Of a DNA stretch of 38,263 bases, positions 7,252 to 16,355 are shown one piece after another (the stretch's first letter is position 1; each line of letters begins with the position of its first letter). The notes beneath the pieces were generated by a model. That model saw only the letters and a program-made list of their open reading frames with translations, was not told the origin of the DNA and did not search any database. A program made the translations under genes and the position numbers. The stretch comes from Chlorobiota bacterium (lineage in GTDB: Bacteria > Bacteroidota > Bacteroidia > Bacteroidales > F082): NCBI GenBank assembly GCA_013151215.1, contig JAADIS010000046.1, positions 23,660 to 61,922 on the forward strand. The letters are read 5' to 3'.

Positions 7252-8871
7252 ATGAAGAATTGTTTTTTTGTTTATGGCCGCAAGACGGTTGCATACCTGA
7301 GCGTTGTATTCGTTTGTTTCTTGCCACAGCTTTTGTTGGCCCAGCTTTCACCCGGCGAGCTTACAGAAGTGCACTCCCACCTGGAAGGCATGTCGAATTG
7401 CACCCAATGCCACGAACTGGGGCAAAAGATATCGAACGACAAATGCCTTGCCTGCCACAAACATTTAAAGGACAGGATAGACAATGGAAAAGGATATCAT
7501 TCATCAGCGGAAATAAAAGGGAAACAATGCATCAAATGCCATAGCGACCATAATGGGAGAAAATTCGAGATCATACGTTTCAACAAGAATGATTTCGACC
7601 ATAATCTCACAGGATTTAAACTTCAAGGTGCTCATAAATCGAAAAAATGCGATGACTGCCACAAAAAGGACTTCATCGCAAAAAAGGAAATCAGGGAAAA
7701 GAAATACACTTTCCTGGGCTTGAACACGAAATGCCTCAATTGCCATGAGGACCAGCATCAAAAAACTCTTTCGACCGAATGCACCAACTGCCACAACAAG
7801 GACAAATTCAAACCAGCCGATAAATTTAAGCACGACAATGCCAAATTCACCCTTAAAGGAAAACACAAAGAAGTGGATTGTTCCAAATGCCACAAAACAA
7901 TCCAGAAATCAGGAAAACCCTTTCAACAGTTTGCCGGCCTGAAATTCAATAACTGTACGGCCTGCCATCAGGATGTTCACAAAAACAAGTTCGGGCAAAA
8001 CTGCACAAAATGCCATAACGAGACTTCGTTTCATGCAATTGCCGGGTTATCAGGGTTTAACCACAGCAAAACAAATTTCCCGCTGCATGGGAAACATAGA
8101 AACCTGGATTGTAAAAAATGCCATAAAACAAAACTTACTGATCCGTTAAAACATAACAACTGCTACTCCTGCCACGAGGATTACCACGAAGGCCAGTTCA
8201 CAAAAAACAACATAATGACCGATTGTGCTGAGTGCCATACTACAAGCGGCTTTACAAGTTCATCTTTTGGCATTGAATCCCACAGCAAAACCAAGTTCAA
8301 GCTCGACGGGGCCCATGTTGCCACCCCTTGCTTTGTCTGCCACAAAAAAAACGCTGCCAATAAGTGGGACTTCGGCTTGAAGAGCGAAAAATGTGTTGAC
8401 TGCCATAAGGACAGGCATTTTGGATTTATAAGCGAAAAATATTATCCTGAGGAAAACTGCCTGTCGTGCCATAAAACAGATACTTGGTCAAAAGTAGCCT
8501 TCGACCATGCAAAAACCAAGTTCAAACTTGTTGGGGCACATTCAAGCAAATCATGCAGGGATTGCCACTTTAAGCCAAATGACAAAGGCGAAAGTATTCA
8601 AAAGTTCAAAACCCTCGACACGGAATGCATAAGTTGCCATAAGGCCGAGCATGCCGGCCAGTTCAATGAAAACGGCAAAACAGATTGCCTGAGGTGCCAT
8701 CAGAACAAAAATTGGAAACCCGATAAGTTCGATCATTCAAAAACGCATTTCGCCCTTGAGGGCAAACATGCGGACCTTGCTTGCGCAAAATGCCATAAGC
8801 CAAAAACAATTGGCCTTACTAAAGTTGTTGAATATAAACTAAAATCATACAAATGCGAGAGTTGTCATTAA
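7252..8871 (+). CDS. 20-haem periplasmic c-type cytochrome
   Basis: A 539-aa exported protein. Its signal peptide has a basic start, a hydrophobic core YLSVVFVCFLPQLLLA and a likely cut near AQ (about residue 31). I count 20 CxxCH haem-binding motifs, from CTQCH near residue 50 to CESCH, whose His is the last residue before the stop. Most motifs sit in a repeated module, F.H..T.F.L.G.H...C..CH, in which the extra His residues can supply distal ligands. Many lysines flank the motifs, giving a basic protein. It lies between the inner-membrane oxidoreductase and a 28-haem cytochrome, which fits a periplasm-spanning electron wire. A homologue in tetrathionate or nitrogen-oxide respiration cannot be excluded. 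Confidence 0.9.
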   Translation: MKNCFFVYGRKTVAYLSVVFVCFLPQLLLAQLSPGELTEVHSHLEGMSNCTQCHELGQKISNDKCLACHKHLKDRIDNGKGYHSSAEIKGKQCIKCHSDHNGRKFEIIRFNKNDFDHNLTGFKLQGAHKSKKCDDCHKKDFIAKKEIREKKYTFLGLNTKCLNCHEDQHQKTLSTECTNCHNKDKFKPADKFKHDNAKFTLKGKHKEVDCSKCHKTIQKSGKPFQQFAGLKFNNCTACHQDVHKNKFGQNCTKCHNETSFHAIAGLSGFNHSKTNFPLHGKHRNLDCKKCHKTKLTDPLKHNNCYSCHEDYHEGQFTKNNIMTDCAECHTTSGFTSSSFGIESHSKTKFKLDGAHVATPCFVCHKKNAANKWDFGLKSEKCVDCHKDRHFGFISEKYYPEENCLSCHKTDTWSKVAFDHAKTKFKLVGAHSSKSCRDCHFKPNDKGESIQKFKTLDTECISCHKAEHAGQFNENGKTDCLRCHQNKNWKPDKFDHSKTHFALEGKHADLACAKCHKPKTIGLTKVVEYKLKSYKCESCH

Positions 8872-11039
8872 TAATACTGTTTATCGCTAGTTTTTTCATG
8901 CCCGATAACAAATCGCCCCACGGCGACAAACTCGGAATGGACTGTACAGAATGCCACAATACCGACGGCTGGACCGTTGATAGGAACAATATCAGCTTCA
9001 AGCACGAAGAAACTGGGTTCAGGCTGGAAGGAACCCATAACGAACTGGGCTGCAAGCAATGCCATAGCAACCTTGTTTTCTCTGATGCCCAGGCCTCATG
9101 TGTTGGCTGTCATGCCGATATTCACGAACAAACCGTTGGCTTCGATTGTATAAGATGCCACAACTCAACCGATTGGATAGTAACAGATATCGTGGAGATT
9201 CATGAGCAAGGCAGGTTCCCCCTGCTTGGCTCCCACCTCACTGCCACCTGTACCGACTGCCATATATCGGAATCCTTATTGCGTTTCGACCCAGTTGGTG
9301 TTGAGTGCTCTGACTGCCACCTGGACAACTACCAGGCCACAACTAACCCCAACCATGTCGAGTCGGGATATTCAACTACTTGTACCGATTGCCACCAAAT
9401 GAACGCTTTTTCATGGACCGGTGTGAACTTTACCCATACTCTATTCCCGTTAACCGAAGGACATGCCGTCAACGATTGTGCCTTATGCCACAAAAACCCC
9501 AACGATCAAGGCGACGTCTCGCCCGAATGCATTTCCTGCCATCAGGAAGATTACAACAGCGCACAGATAATCGATCACGTACTATTGGACTTTTCAACAA
9601 ACTGTACCGATTGCCATACAACATCGCCGGGATGGGCCCCTGCGGAGTTCAGCCAGCACGATGCCCAATACTTCCCGGTTTATTCCGGAAAACATGGCGG
9701 CGAATGGGAAAGCTGTATCGATTGCCATACCTCCCCCGGCAATTATCAGGTTTTCAGCTGTATTGATTGCCACGAACATAATAAAAGCGATACTGATGGT
9801 GAACATGATGGTGAAGTAAGCGGATATGTTTACGAGAGCAACGCTTGTTTCGAATGCCACCCCACCGGGGACAGCGAGGGTAGCTTTAACCATTCCGTAT
9901 CGAACTTCCCGCTGACAGGGGCACATACCGATACGCAATGCTCCGACTGCCATAGCGATGGATATGCCGGGACGCCTATGAACTGCTCGGCCTGCCATAT
10001 CGAGAACTTCAATCAAAGCACCAACCCCAACCATCAGGAGATCGGCCTGGATGTTACTTGTGAGGATTGCCACACGACCCAGCCCGGCTGGTCACCCGCC
10101 CAATTCCAGGTACACAACGACTACTACCCTCTTACGGGCGCCCATACCGACAACTCAGTAGATTGCGCAACTTGTCATAACAACGATTATACTAATACTC
10201 CAAACCAATGCGTAGGCTGCCACGAACAAAATTATAACCAGTCCACAAACCCCAACCACACAGAAGTTGGTTTTTCGCAGACTTGCGATGAATGCCATAC
10301 CACAAATCCGGGTTGGAACCCGGCAGTTTATCTCGGCCATGCCGATGTTTACCCTCTTACGGGTGCGCACCAGACAATAGAAAGCGACTGCAATACGTGC
10401 CATAACGGTGATTATCAAAATACTCCCGACCAATGTGTCGGTTGTCATCTCGACAACTTCAACAATACCACTAACCCGAATCATAATAATGTAGGCTTTT
10501 CGCAGACCTGCGATGAATGCCACACGACCAACCCCGGCTGGAGTCCGGCTACTTTTGTAAACCATAACGATTATTGGGTGATCTCGGGAGCACATATCAA
10601 TATTGCCAGCGATTGCGATGCCTGCCATCAGGGAAATTACGACAATACGCCTAACGAATGCGTGGGCTGTCATCTGGACAACTATAACGCGACGACCAAC
10701 CCACCTCACCAATCGGCCCAGTTTTCCACCGATTGCCTGTCGTGCCATACCGACAATGCCTGGGTCCCATCTACTTTTGATCACGACAACGATTATTTCC
10801 CTATCTATTCGGGCAAGCACAGTGGCGAGTGGTCCTTATGCTCCGAATGCCATACCGTCCCCTCGGATTATTCCTTTTTCAGCTGCATCGACTGCCATGA
10901 GCACAACAAAGCCGATACTGATGGCGAGCACAATGAAGTGAGCGGGTATGTTTATGAAAGTACGGCTTGCCTCGATTGTCATCCAACCGGTAACGGTGAT
11001 AAGTCGTTCCAAAATCTCAACAGAAATAAATTTAACTAA
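8853..11039 (+). CDS. 28-haem exported c-type cytochrome with tandem modules
   Basis: A 728-aa protein with a short hydrophobic export signal (LSLIILFIASFF, residues 5-16). I count 28 CxxCH motifs. The first four modules resemble the 20-haem neighbour. The rest are Asp/Asn-rich and acidic, with recurring TTNPNH, CDECHTTNPGW, YPLTGAH and CVGCH elements, including three 75-residue units of three haems each. Two longer related blocks (about 280-345 and 650-715) share YSGKH.GEW, CIDCHEHNK and GEH..VSGYVYES. The start codon lies inside the last codons of the previous gene (19-base overlap), implying translational coupling. The acidic, repetitive nature suits a protein at or outside the outer membrane, accepting electrons from the basic 20-haem protein. 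That location is inferred. Confidence 0.9.
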   Translation: MRELSLIILFIASFFMPDNKSPHGDKLGMDCTECHNTDGWTVDRNNISFKHEETGFRLEGTHNELGCKQCHSNLVFSDAQASCVGCHADIHEQTVGFDCIRCHNSTDWIVTDIVEIHEQGRFPLLGSHLTATCTDCHISESLLRFDPVGVECSDCHLDNYQATTNPNHVESGYSTTCTDCHQMNAFSWTGVNFTHTLFPLTEGHAVNDCALCHKNPNDQGDVSPECISCHQEDYNSAQIIDHVLLDFSTNCTDCHTTSPGWAPAEFSQHDAQYFPVYSGKHGGEWESCIDCHTSPGNYQVFSCIDCHEHNKSDTDGEHDGEVSGYVYESNACFECHPTGDSEGSFNHSVSNFPLTGAHTDTQCSDCHSDGYAGTPMNCSACHIENFNQSTNPNHQEIGLDVTCEDCHTTQPGWSPAQFQVHNDYYPLTGAHTDNSVDCATCHNNDYTNTPNQCVGCHEQNYNQSTNPNHTEVGFSQTCDECHTTNPGWNPAVYLGHADVYPLTGAHQTIESDCNTCHNGDYQNTPDQCVGCHLDNFNNTTNPNHNNVGFSQTCDECHTTNPGWSPATFVNHNDYWVISGAHINIASDCDACHQGNYDNTPNECVGCHLDNYNATTNPPHQSAQFSTDCLSCHTDNAWVPSTFDHDNDYFPIYSGKHSGEWSLCSECHTVPSDYSFFSCIDCHEHNKADTDGEHNEVSGYVYESTACLDCHPTGNGDKSFQNLNRNKFN
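9978..10877 (+). repeat. Tandem 225-bp (75-aa, three-haem) repeats in the 28-haem gene
   Basis: Units begin at 9978, 10203 and 10428, with a diverged fourth from 10653. Each encodes C..CH..N(F/Y)N..TNPNH, then C(D/E).CHTT.PGW.PA, then TGAH....DC..CHN.DY.NTP. Units 2 and 3 share CDECHTTNPGW and GFSQT exactly. This indicates growth by in-frame duplication, three haems at a time. Confidence 0.8.
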
Positions 11040-11058
11040 TCAAAACCGGGTATTTAAT

Positions 11059-12690
11059 ATGAACAAGATGAAAAATTTTGCGTTATTATGTATATTACTC
11101 TCATTAACTATTAGCAGCACGGCACAAACCCTCGTTCAACCTATCGCCGGCAATATTTCGTATATCAGCGGGAATTCCGTTTATGTGAGGTTTGGCTCAA
11201 CCGAGAATATTTCCGTGGGCGACACCCTATTCTTTAAACAGGGAGAAAAATCCATGCCTGTTTTGGTAGTTGACAACAAATCCTCTATTTCTTGTGTTTG
11301 TTCAAGTATCTCGGGAGTGAAACTAAAAGTCGGTGATGTTTTAAGTACCGCTCAAAAAGTAATTAAGGATACCAAGAGCATGAAAACAGAGGAAGTTGCT
11401 GGAACCCTTGCCGTAAGCGATAATAAAATAGAAGTAGCCAATGCGGAGGCAGCCGCAACCAATAAAAAACCGAGCAACAGCAAAAAAAATGTTTACGGAA
11501 AACTGTCACTCTCGTCATATACCAGCTTATCGAACAGCACCAGCGGGAACAATCAGCGAATGAGATATACTTTTGCCATGAATGCGGAAGATATAGGTAA
11601 TTCAAAAATATCGGCTGAAACATACATTTCCTTTGTCCATAGGGATGATAATTGGAGCGATATCCAAAATAATGTTTTCAACGGATTAAAAATCTATAAT
11701 TTATCGGTCAACTATAAACCTATCGAGAGTTTAAAAATCACCTTAGGCAGGAAAATAAACTCCAATATCTCCAACCTTGGCGCCATCGACGGGCTTCAGG
11801 TCGAGAAATCATGGAAGTCGATTCTAACAGGTGCATTTGTGGGTTCCCGCCCTGATTATCAGGACTATAGCATTAACCTCAACTTATTGCAGTTCGGTGG
11901 TTATATAGGCCATCTGTATCGCAATAAGGCAAACAGGGAAATGAAAACCACCTTTGCCGTCGTCGAGCAGAAAAACAAGGGCGCCACCGACCGCAGGTTT
12001 GCTTATCTTCAGCACTATAATGCCCTTGCCAAAAACCTATATTTCTTTGGGACGGCCGAAATTGAACTCTACCAAAAAGTTAATGGTGAGCAGAAATCGA
12101 CCTTCAACATCACCAATTTATATTTTATGTTGAGATATAGGGCTTTGAGAAACCTTTCATTCTCGGCATCTTATAGTGCCAGGACAAATTTGATTTACTA
12201 TGAAACCTATAAGGACTTTGTTGACCGCCTCTTGGAGGACGAGGCCCTTCAGGGATTTCGTTTCTCCATAAACTACCGTCCTGTTAGAAAATTGTCAATC
12301 GGGGTCCGCAGTGGTTATCGCAGCAGGAAAGACGACCCCAAACCAACGAAAAACCTGCGTGCTTATGTTTCATACAGCAATGTCCCCGGAATAAATGCCT
12401 CAGCCACACTATCGGCTACACTACTTGAAACGGCTTTCTTAAAAGGACAAATTTATAGCTTGAGACTATCAAAGGACCTCGTCCCGGGCAAGCTCTTCGG
12501 AAGCTTTAGCTATCGCTATGTAAAATACGATTATACATATACACTCGGGAACGCCTTGCAAAACGTCGGCGATCTAAACCTGACATGGAGGGTAATGAAA
12601 AAATTGTCGCTATCGGTGGCTTATGAGGGCCAGTTCGAGAACTCGTTCAGTTATAACAGGATTTATGTAAATTTACTGAAAAGGTTCTGA
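11059..12690 (+). CDS. Outer-membrane beta-barrel protein of the cytochrome operon
   Basis: A 543-aa protein from ATG 11059; the reading frame is open back to 10948, but the signal peptide (MKNFALLCILLSLTISSTAQ, residues 4-23) fixes the start. Residues about 30-100 form a small beta-rich, SH3-like domain containing an unusual CVC. A polar linker follows to about 150. The remainder is alternating hydrophobic/polar beta strands with many Tyr and Arg and a C-terminal aromatic residue (LLKRF), typical of outer-membrane barrels. It follows the 28-haem cytochrome after 19 bases. By analogy with porin-cytochrome conduits (MtrAB, Geobacter Pcc) it may hold a cytochrome across the outer membrane. It could instead be a simple porin; sequence similarity to MtrB is not evident by eye. 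Confidence 0.7.
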   Translation: MNKMKNFALLCILLSLTISSTAQTLVQPIAGNISYISGNSVYVRFGSTENISVGDTLFFKQGEKSMPVLVVDNKSSISCVCSSISGVKLKVGDVLSTAQKVIKDTKSMKTEEVAGTLAVSDNKIEVANAEAAATNKKPSNSKKNVYGKLSLSSYTSLSNSTSGNNQRMRYTFAMNAEDIGNSKISAETYISFVHRDDNWSDIQNNVFNGLKIYNLSVNYKPIESLKITLGRKINSNISNLGAIDGLQVEKSWKSILTGAFVGSRPDYQDYSINLNLLQFGGYIGHLYRNKANREMKTTFAVVEQKNKGATDRRFAYLQHYNALAKNLYFFGTAEIELYQKVNGEQKSTFNITNLYFMLRYRALRNLSFSASYSARTNLIYYETYKDFVDRLLEDEALQGFRFSINYRPVRKLSIGVRSGYRSRKDDPKPTKNLRAYVSYSNVPGINASATLSATLLETAFLKGQIYSLRLSKDLVPGKLFGSFSYRYVKYDYTYTLGNALQNVGDLNLTWRVMKKLSLSVAYEGQFENSFSYNRIYVNLLKRF

Positions 12691-12780
12691 TTCCCTAAAA
12701 ACTATAAAGTAACATCAGGCTAAGTGGTTTTTTTATGCATCAATTCAAGCTGTAATGGTTAACACTAATTAAATTTTCTA

Positions 12781-12788
12781 TACGTTTG
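12781..12788 (+). promoter_or_regulatory. Candidate -7 box TACGTTTG upstream of the TPR gene
   Basis: TACGTTTG fits the TAnnTTTG -7 element exactly. No clean TTTG -33 element is present at 18-20 nt upstream (GGTT at 12757-12760 is the nearest). It suggests a separate transcript for the TPR gene, about 95 nt before its ATG. Confidence 0.35.
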
Positions 12789-12889
12789 TACTTTCATTTA
12801 TTGAACAACCGAAAGTGTATTGCCATCCGGGAAACGATAAGGCAACTTACTAATGCAACAACTTGATTTCATATAAACAAATAACAACA

Positions 12890-15800
12890 ATGGCTTCATT
12901 CTCAACAATATTCAGGGCCTTGACAATTATTGTATCAGTTTCTTTTTCAATTTTAACTTCCAATGCGCAAAACTATTCTTTTTTAAAAGATAGTTCGTTT
13001 TATCTTCAAAAAACAGACTGGAAACAAGAACGGCTTTCTTATTATTTGAACAACAATGAAAACAACGATTATCTGTCGCTCTTCAACAGAGGGCTAAACA
13101 ACATGAAATATAGCCTTTATGATGAAGCAATTATTAATTTCAAGACAGCACTCGAAAAAAATATCAATACTACAAATCAAATTAGGGACCTTAATACAGC
13201 TTCGGATAAATCAAACCTCTATCTTTTAATTGCGGTTTGTTACGATCAGCTAAATAATGCCGACAGTTCGGAAACCTATTATAATATGGCCCTTAGGGAA
13301 AACCCTTTTAACGAGAATGTTTATTTGGAACATGCAAGCTTGCAGTTGACGAAGGGCAAGCTAAAGGAATCCCTAAAGATACTCAGGGATGCTGACCTTA
13401 AGTTTAAAAACTCATCTAAAATACTTAACGCCTTAGCATGGACAGAGTACCTGAGCGGAGAAACCGGGATAGCAACAAAACATCTGTACAAAGCGTTGGA
13501 AGTTAATAAATATGACCAACAGGCTCAAATTCAACTCGCCATGATTCTTAATAATGAGGGAAAAACAGAACAAGCAATCGATATAATAAAAATATCCGAT
13601 AGCATAACTTTTTCTTATGCTGCTAGTTTGGGGTTCAGAGGTTTTTTGTTTATGAAGGATGGAAATTATGAAAAAGCTCTTCATGATTTTCAAAACCTTT
13701 TTGTACTCGACACGAATAATCCGGAACTTGCCGCCACTATAAGCAAGCTTATGTTTAAAACAGGCAGTTGCAGGAATGCTGTAAGCATGATGAGAAAGGC
13801 AAATCCCATTAATGGCGATTACAACAAACTAAATTATCTTGACCGTGAGTTTTATGAGTTGATTTTAATATCGGACACTTCGTCATTAACCATGGACGAA
13901 GAACAGCTGGCTTGTAAGTTTTTCCTAAACTATTATTGGGGTGAAGGAATAATAAACGAGAAGTTTTTCAGTATGAAGTTAATACACAATCCGCGATCCT
14001 TGCTCATACATCGTTTTTATCTGTACTGGCTAAGCTCATTTTCGGATATTGCTGAACTTCCCCTGTCGTATATTAACGCCACTTTGACTTTAGATTCCAA
14101 TAATCTTAATTTAATGTTGCTGAAAGCCAATTACTTATACAAAAATAAATTGTTTAATGAGTCCCTCGATTATTGTAATAAGATTTTAGGATTAGATAGC
14201 ACCATATTTAATGCTAAGGAACTTGAATGCAGTCTTTATAGAAGATTAGGGCAAAGTAAAAAAGAAAGACAATGCCTCCTCGAATATATAAAACTGGATT
14301 CGTCCAATATAGAAACTTACAAAAGCCTTGTACTTAGGGACATGATTGACAAGCGCAACGATACAGCATTAGTTGTCTTAAACTATTTGATAAAAAAAGG
14401 AAAAACGGATTGGGACATTTATTCTTTCTACGGAGCAATTAACTCAAGTATTGGAAATTTACAAGAAGCAAATAAATCCCTTGAAAAGTGCTTGGAATTA
14501 AATCCCGAGGATATATTTAGTTACCTTCAAATTGGTGTAAACTATTATAACCTAAACCAGTATGAAAAATCCATCTCCAATCTAGAGAAATACCAAACAT
14601 TAACCCATGACCCACCGGAAATAGCCTTGATATTACTCGGCAGGTTATACTACTTAACTAACAGATTTGATAAATCTATTGAATCTTATTCAAAACTTAT
14701 AGAATTAAGACCTGATATGCCAAATTATTATATCGAAAGGTCATGGGTGTATTATAGAATCAATAAGCATGAACTGATGAAACAAGATCACCGGAAAGCC
14801 TTCGAAGCAGACTCGAGTTATTACTATTCCATGTATTACAAAGCTGCGGACGAAGCCTCTGTTAACAATTATGGGAAGGCCATGCATTATGCAAACTTGG
14901 CAATTCAAGGTAACGACACAATTGCGGACGCGTTTGCGCTGAGGGGCTTTTTGTATTTAAAAACCGGTGAACAAGATAAGGCTATAACTGATATAGCAAA
15001 AGCTATTTCCCTAAATCCGTTTTATAGTACCGCCTATACCTATAGGGGAGAGTATTATAGAATTGTGGAGCAATACGACAGTGCGGCAATCGACTTTAAA
15101 CATGCTTGCGACCTAGAGCCTTACGACTACAGCTTAATACAAAATCTTGCGACCTTTTATAACTATACACATAATAGCGACTCGGCAATCAAATATTTTA
15201 AGAAGGCAATATCATTATATCCCGATGGATTTTACTCTCACTGGTTGCTGGGAACAAAATACGGTGAACAAAGAAGGTATGAGTTGGCGATAAAAGAAAT
15301 AAAAACAGCACTTGCCCTAAATCCCGAAAACAGCAGAATAGCACAAGATTTGGGATATACTTATCTTTATGCGCGAAATTCAGACAGCGCTTATGTCTAT
15401 AGCTTGATTTCCTACAAATTAGATACTAATAACATGCCTGCCCTTCAAAATACAGCATACTCGGCAATCTTAAGAAAAGACTTTCGAAATGCTTATGACT
15501 ACTATAAAAAACTTCTTGATAAGAAACCTGAATTAAGCAGTGAATACATTTATTCTGATATTGCTTATTCAGCATCAAAACTCGCAAAATACCCTGAAGC
15601 GGTAAATTATTATAAAAAGGCTATTTCAATCGCCCCAAGAAAGGCATCCCTCTATGGCAACTTGGGCTGGACATATTATTTAATCGATGATTTCGAGAAT
15701 GCGATCACTTATTCCCTTAAGGCTGTTGACCTCGATGACAAGGCTGATTATGCAATGTTCAATATTGCCCTTGCTACACTTCGAAAAGGCAATTTTGATG

Positions 15801-15955
15801 AATCATTGGAACTCTATAAAAAATACAAGGGAATAAACGACATTATGAACAATGCCGACTATGAAGGACCCATAGCGGATTTGCAGGACCTGATCAAGTC
15901 GGGAATTATGGTTGAAGAATCAAAACGGATTTTAAAGGAAGTGTTTGGCTTATAG
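12890..15955 (+). CDS. Large exported TPR-repeat protein
   Basis: A 1021-aa protein from ATG 12890; a TTG at 12863 would add nine residues. A signal peptide (ALTIIVSVSFSILTSNAQ) ends at about residue 27. Almost all the rest is tetratricopeptide repeats, seen as the recurring pattern of a small residue, then A..Y, then AI..Y.KAI.L.P, for example YDEAIINFKTALE, YEKALHDFQNLF, QDKAITDIAKAISLNP, YPEAVNYYKKAISIAP. It has no enzymatic domain. It probably acts as a periplasmic or outer-membrane scaffold. It lies downstream of the cytochrome operon on the same strand but after a 199-bp gap with its own promoter-like box, so a link to electron transfer is unproven. Confidence 0.85.
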   Translation: MASFSTIFRALTIIVSVSFSILTSNAQNYSFLKDSSFYLQKTDWKQERLSYYLNNNENNDYLSLFNRGLNNMKYSLYDEAIINFKTALEKNINTTNQIRDLNTASDKSNLYLLIAVCYDQLNNADSSETYYNMALRENPFNENVYLEHASLQLTKGKLKESLKILRDADLKFKNSSKILNALAWTEYLSGETGIATKHLYKALEVNKYDQQAQIQLAMILNNEGKTEQAIDIIKISDSITFSYAASLGFRGFLFMKDGNYEKALHDFQNLFVLDTNNPELAATISKLMFKTGSCRNAVSMMRKANPINGDYNKLNYLDREFYELILISDTSSLTMDEEQLACKFFLNYYWGEGIINEKFFSMKLIHNPRSLLIHRFYLYWLSSFSDIAELPLSYINATLTLDSNNLNLMLLKANYLYKNKLFNESLDYCNKILGLDSTIFNAKELECSLYRRLGQSKKERQCLLEYIKLDSSNIETYKSLVLRDMIDKRNDTALVVLNYLIKKGKTDWDIYSFYGAINSSIGNLQEANKSLEKCLELNPEDIFSYLQIGVNYYNLNQYEKSISNLEKYQTLTHDPPEIALILLGRLYYLTNRFDKSIESYSKLIELRPDMPNYYIERSWVYYRINKHELMKQDHRKAFEADSSYYYSMYYKAADEASVNNYGKAMHYANLAIQGNDTIADAFALRGFLYLKTGEQDKAITDIAKAISLNPFYSTAYTYRGEYYRIVEQYDSAAIDFKHACDLEPYDYSLIQNLATFYNYTHNSDSAIKYFKKAISLYPDGFYSHWLLGTKYGEQRRYELAIKEIKTALALNPENSRIAQDLGYTYLYARNSDSAYVYSLISYKLDTNNMPALQNTAYSAILRKDFRNAYDYYKKLLDKKPELSSEYIYSDIAYSASKLAKYPEAVNYYKKAISIAPRKASLYGNLGWTYYLIDDFENAITYSLKAVDLDDKADYAMFNIALATLRKGNFDESLELYKKYKGINDIMNNADYEGPIADLQDLIKSGIMVEESKRILKEVFGL

Positions 15956-16355
15956 GCTTTGTGTTGTTGGATAATTTTGGCGCCACATTACAAAACTGTT
16001 TTACGATGTACTTTTCGACCTAAATTTATTACCAATGACTTATAAAAAACTCCAGTTCCGCATTTTATAGATAAACAGTTGGCAAGCTGCGGCTTATTAA
16101 ATATTGAAATGTGTTAACATAATGAATATCAATGGTATATAAATTCCATATTAAGTAATTTCATATTAATTAATTGCATGTTTTTGTTCGCAATTCAACG
16201 AACTAAAATAAACCAAATCCTGTTCATCATGCAGGCAAATGGAAAAAGTCATTAATGGAATAAAAATCATGGATATCCCAGTCCACAAAGATGCCTTTAA
16301 GTCTTATTTAAAAAAAATTCAAGTAGTATTATTGATTTAACAATTTCCTGTAATG
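15956..16355. other. 400-bp AT-rich gap between convergent genes
   Basis: No convincing gene is seen. The best small frame is 16239-16340 on the plus strand, 33 codons starting MEKVINGIKIMDIPVHKD. It has no recognisable family and no start signal, so I do not call it. No strong bidirectional terminator is seen. Confidence 0.4.

Noticed and set aside
9594-10820. Long minus-strand open frames (159 and 221 codons) under the 28-haem gene
   Set aside because: They are shadows produced by the repeated, biased codons of the haem modules; the translations are low complexity with no family signature.
9978-10877. Regular repeats that could suggest a CRISPR array
   Set aside because: The period is 225 bp, the units are coding and in frame, and each encodes CxxCH motifs.
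7252-11039. The two cytochrome genes as one frameshifted 48-haem gene
   Set aside because: The second frame begins with a hydrophobic export signal directly at its ATG, so two separate proteins are more likely, though a sequencing check is worthwhile.
12691-12740. Rho-independent terminator after the beta-barrel gene
   Set aside because: A T run is present at about 12727-12734, but I find no convincing stem before it.
16239-16340. 33-codon small ORF in the gap between convergent genes
   Set aside because: No start signal, family or conserved context; expected by chance in 400 bp of AT-rich DNA.
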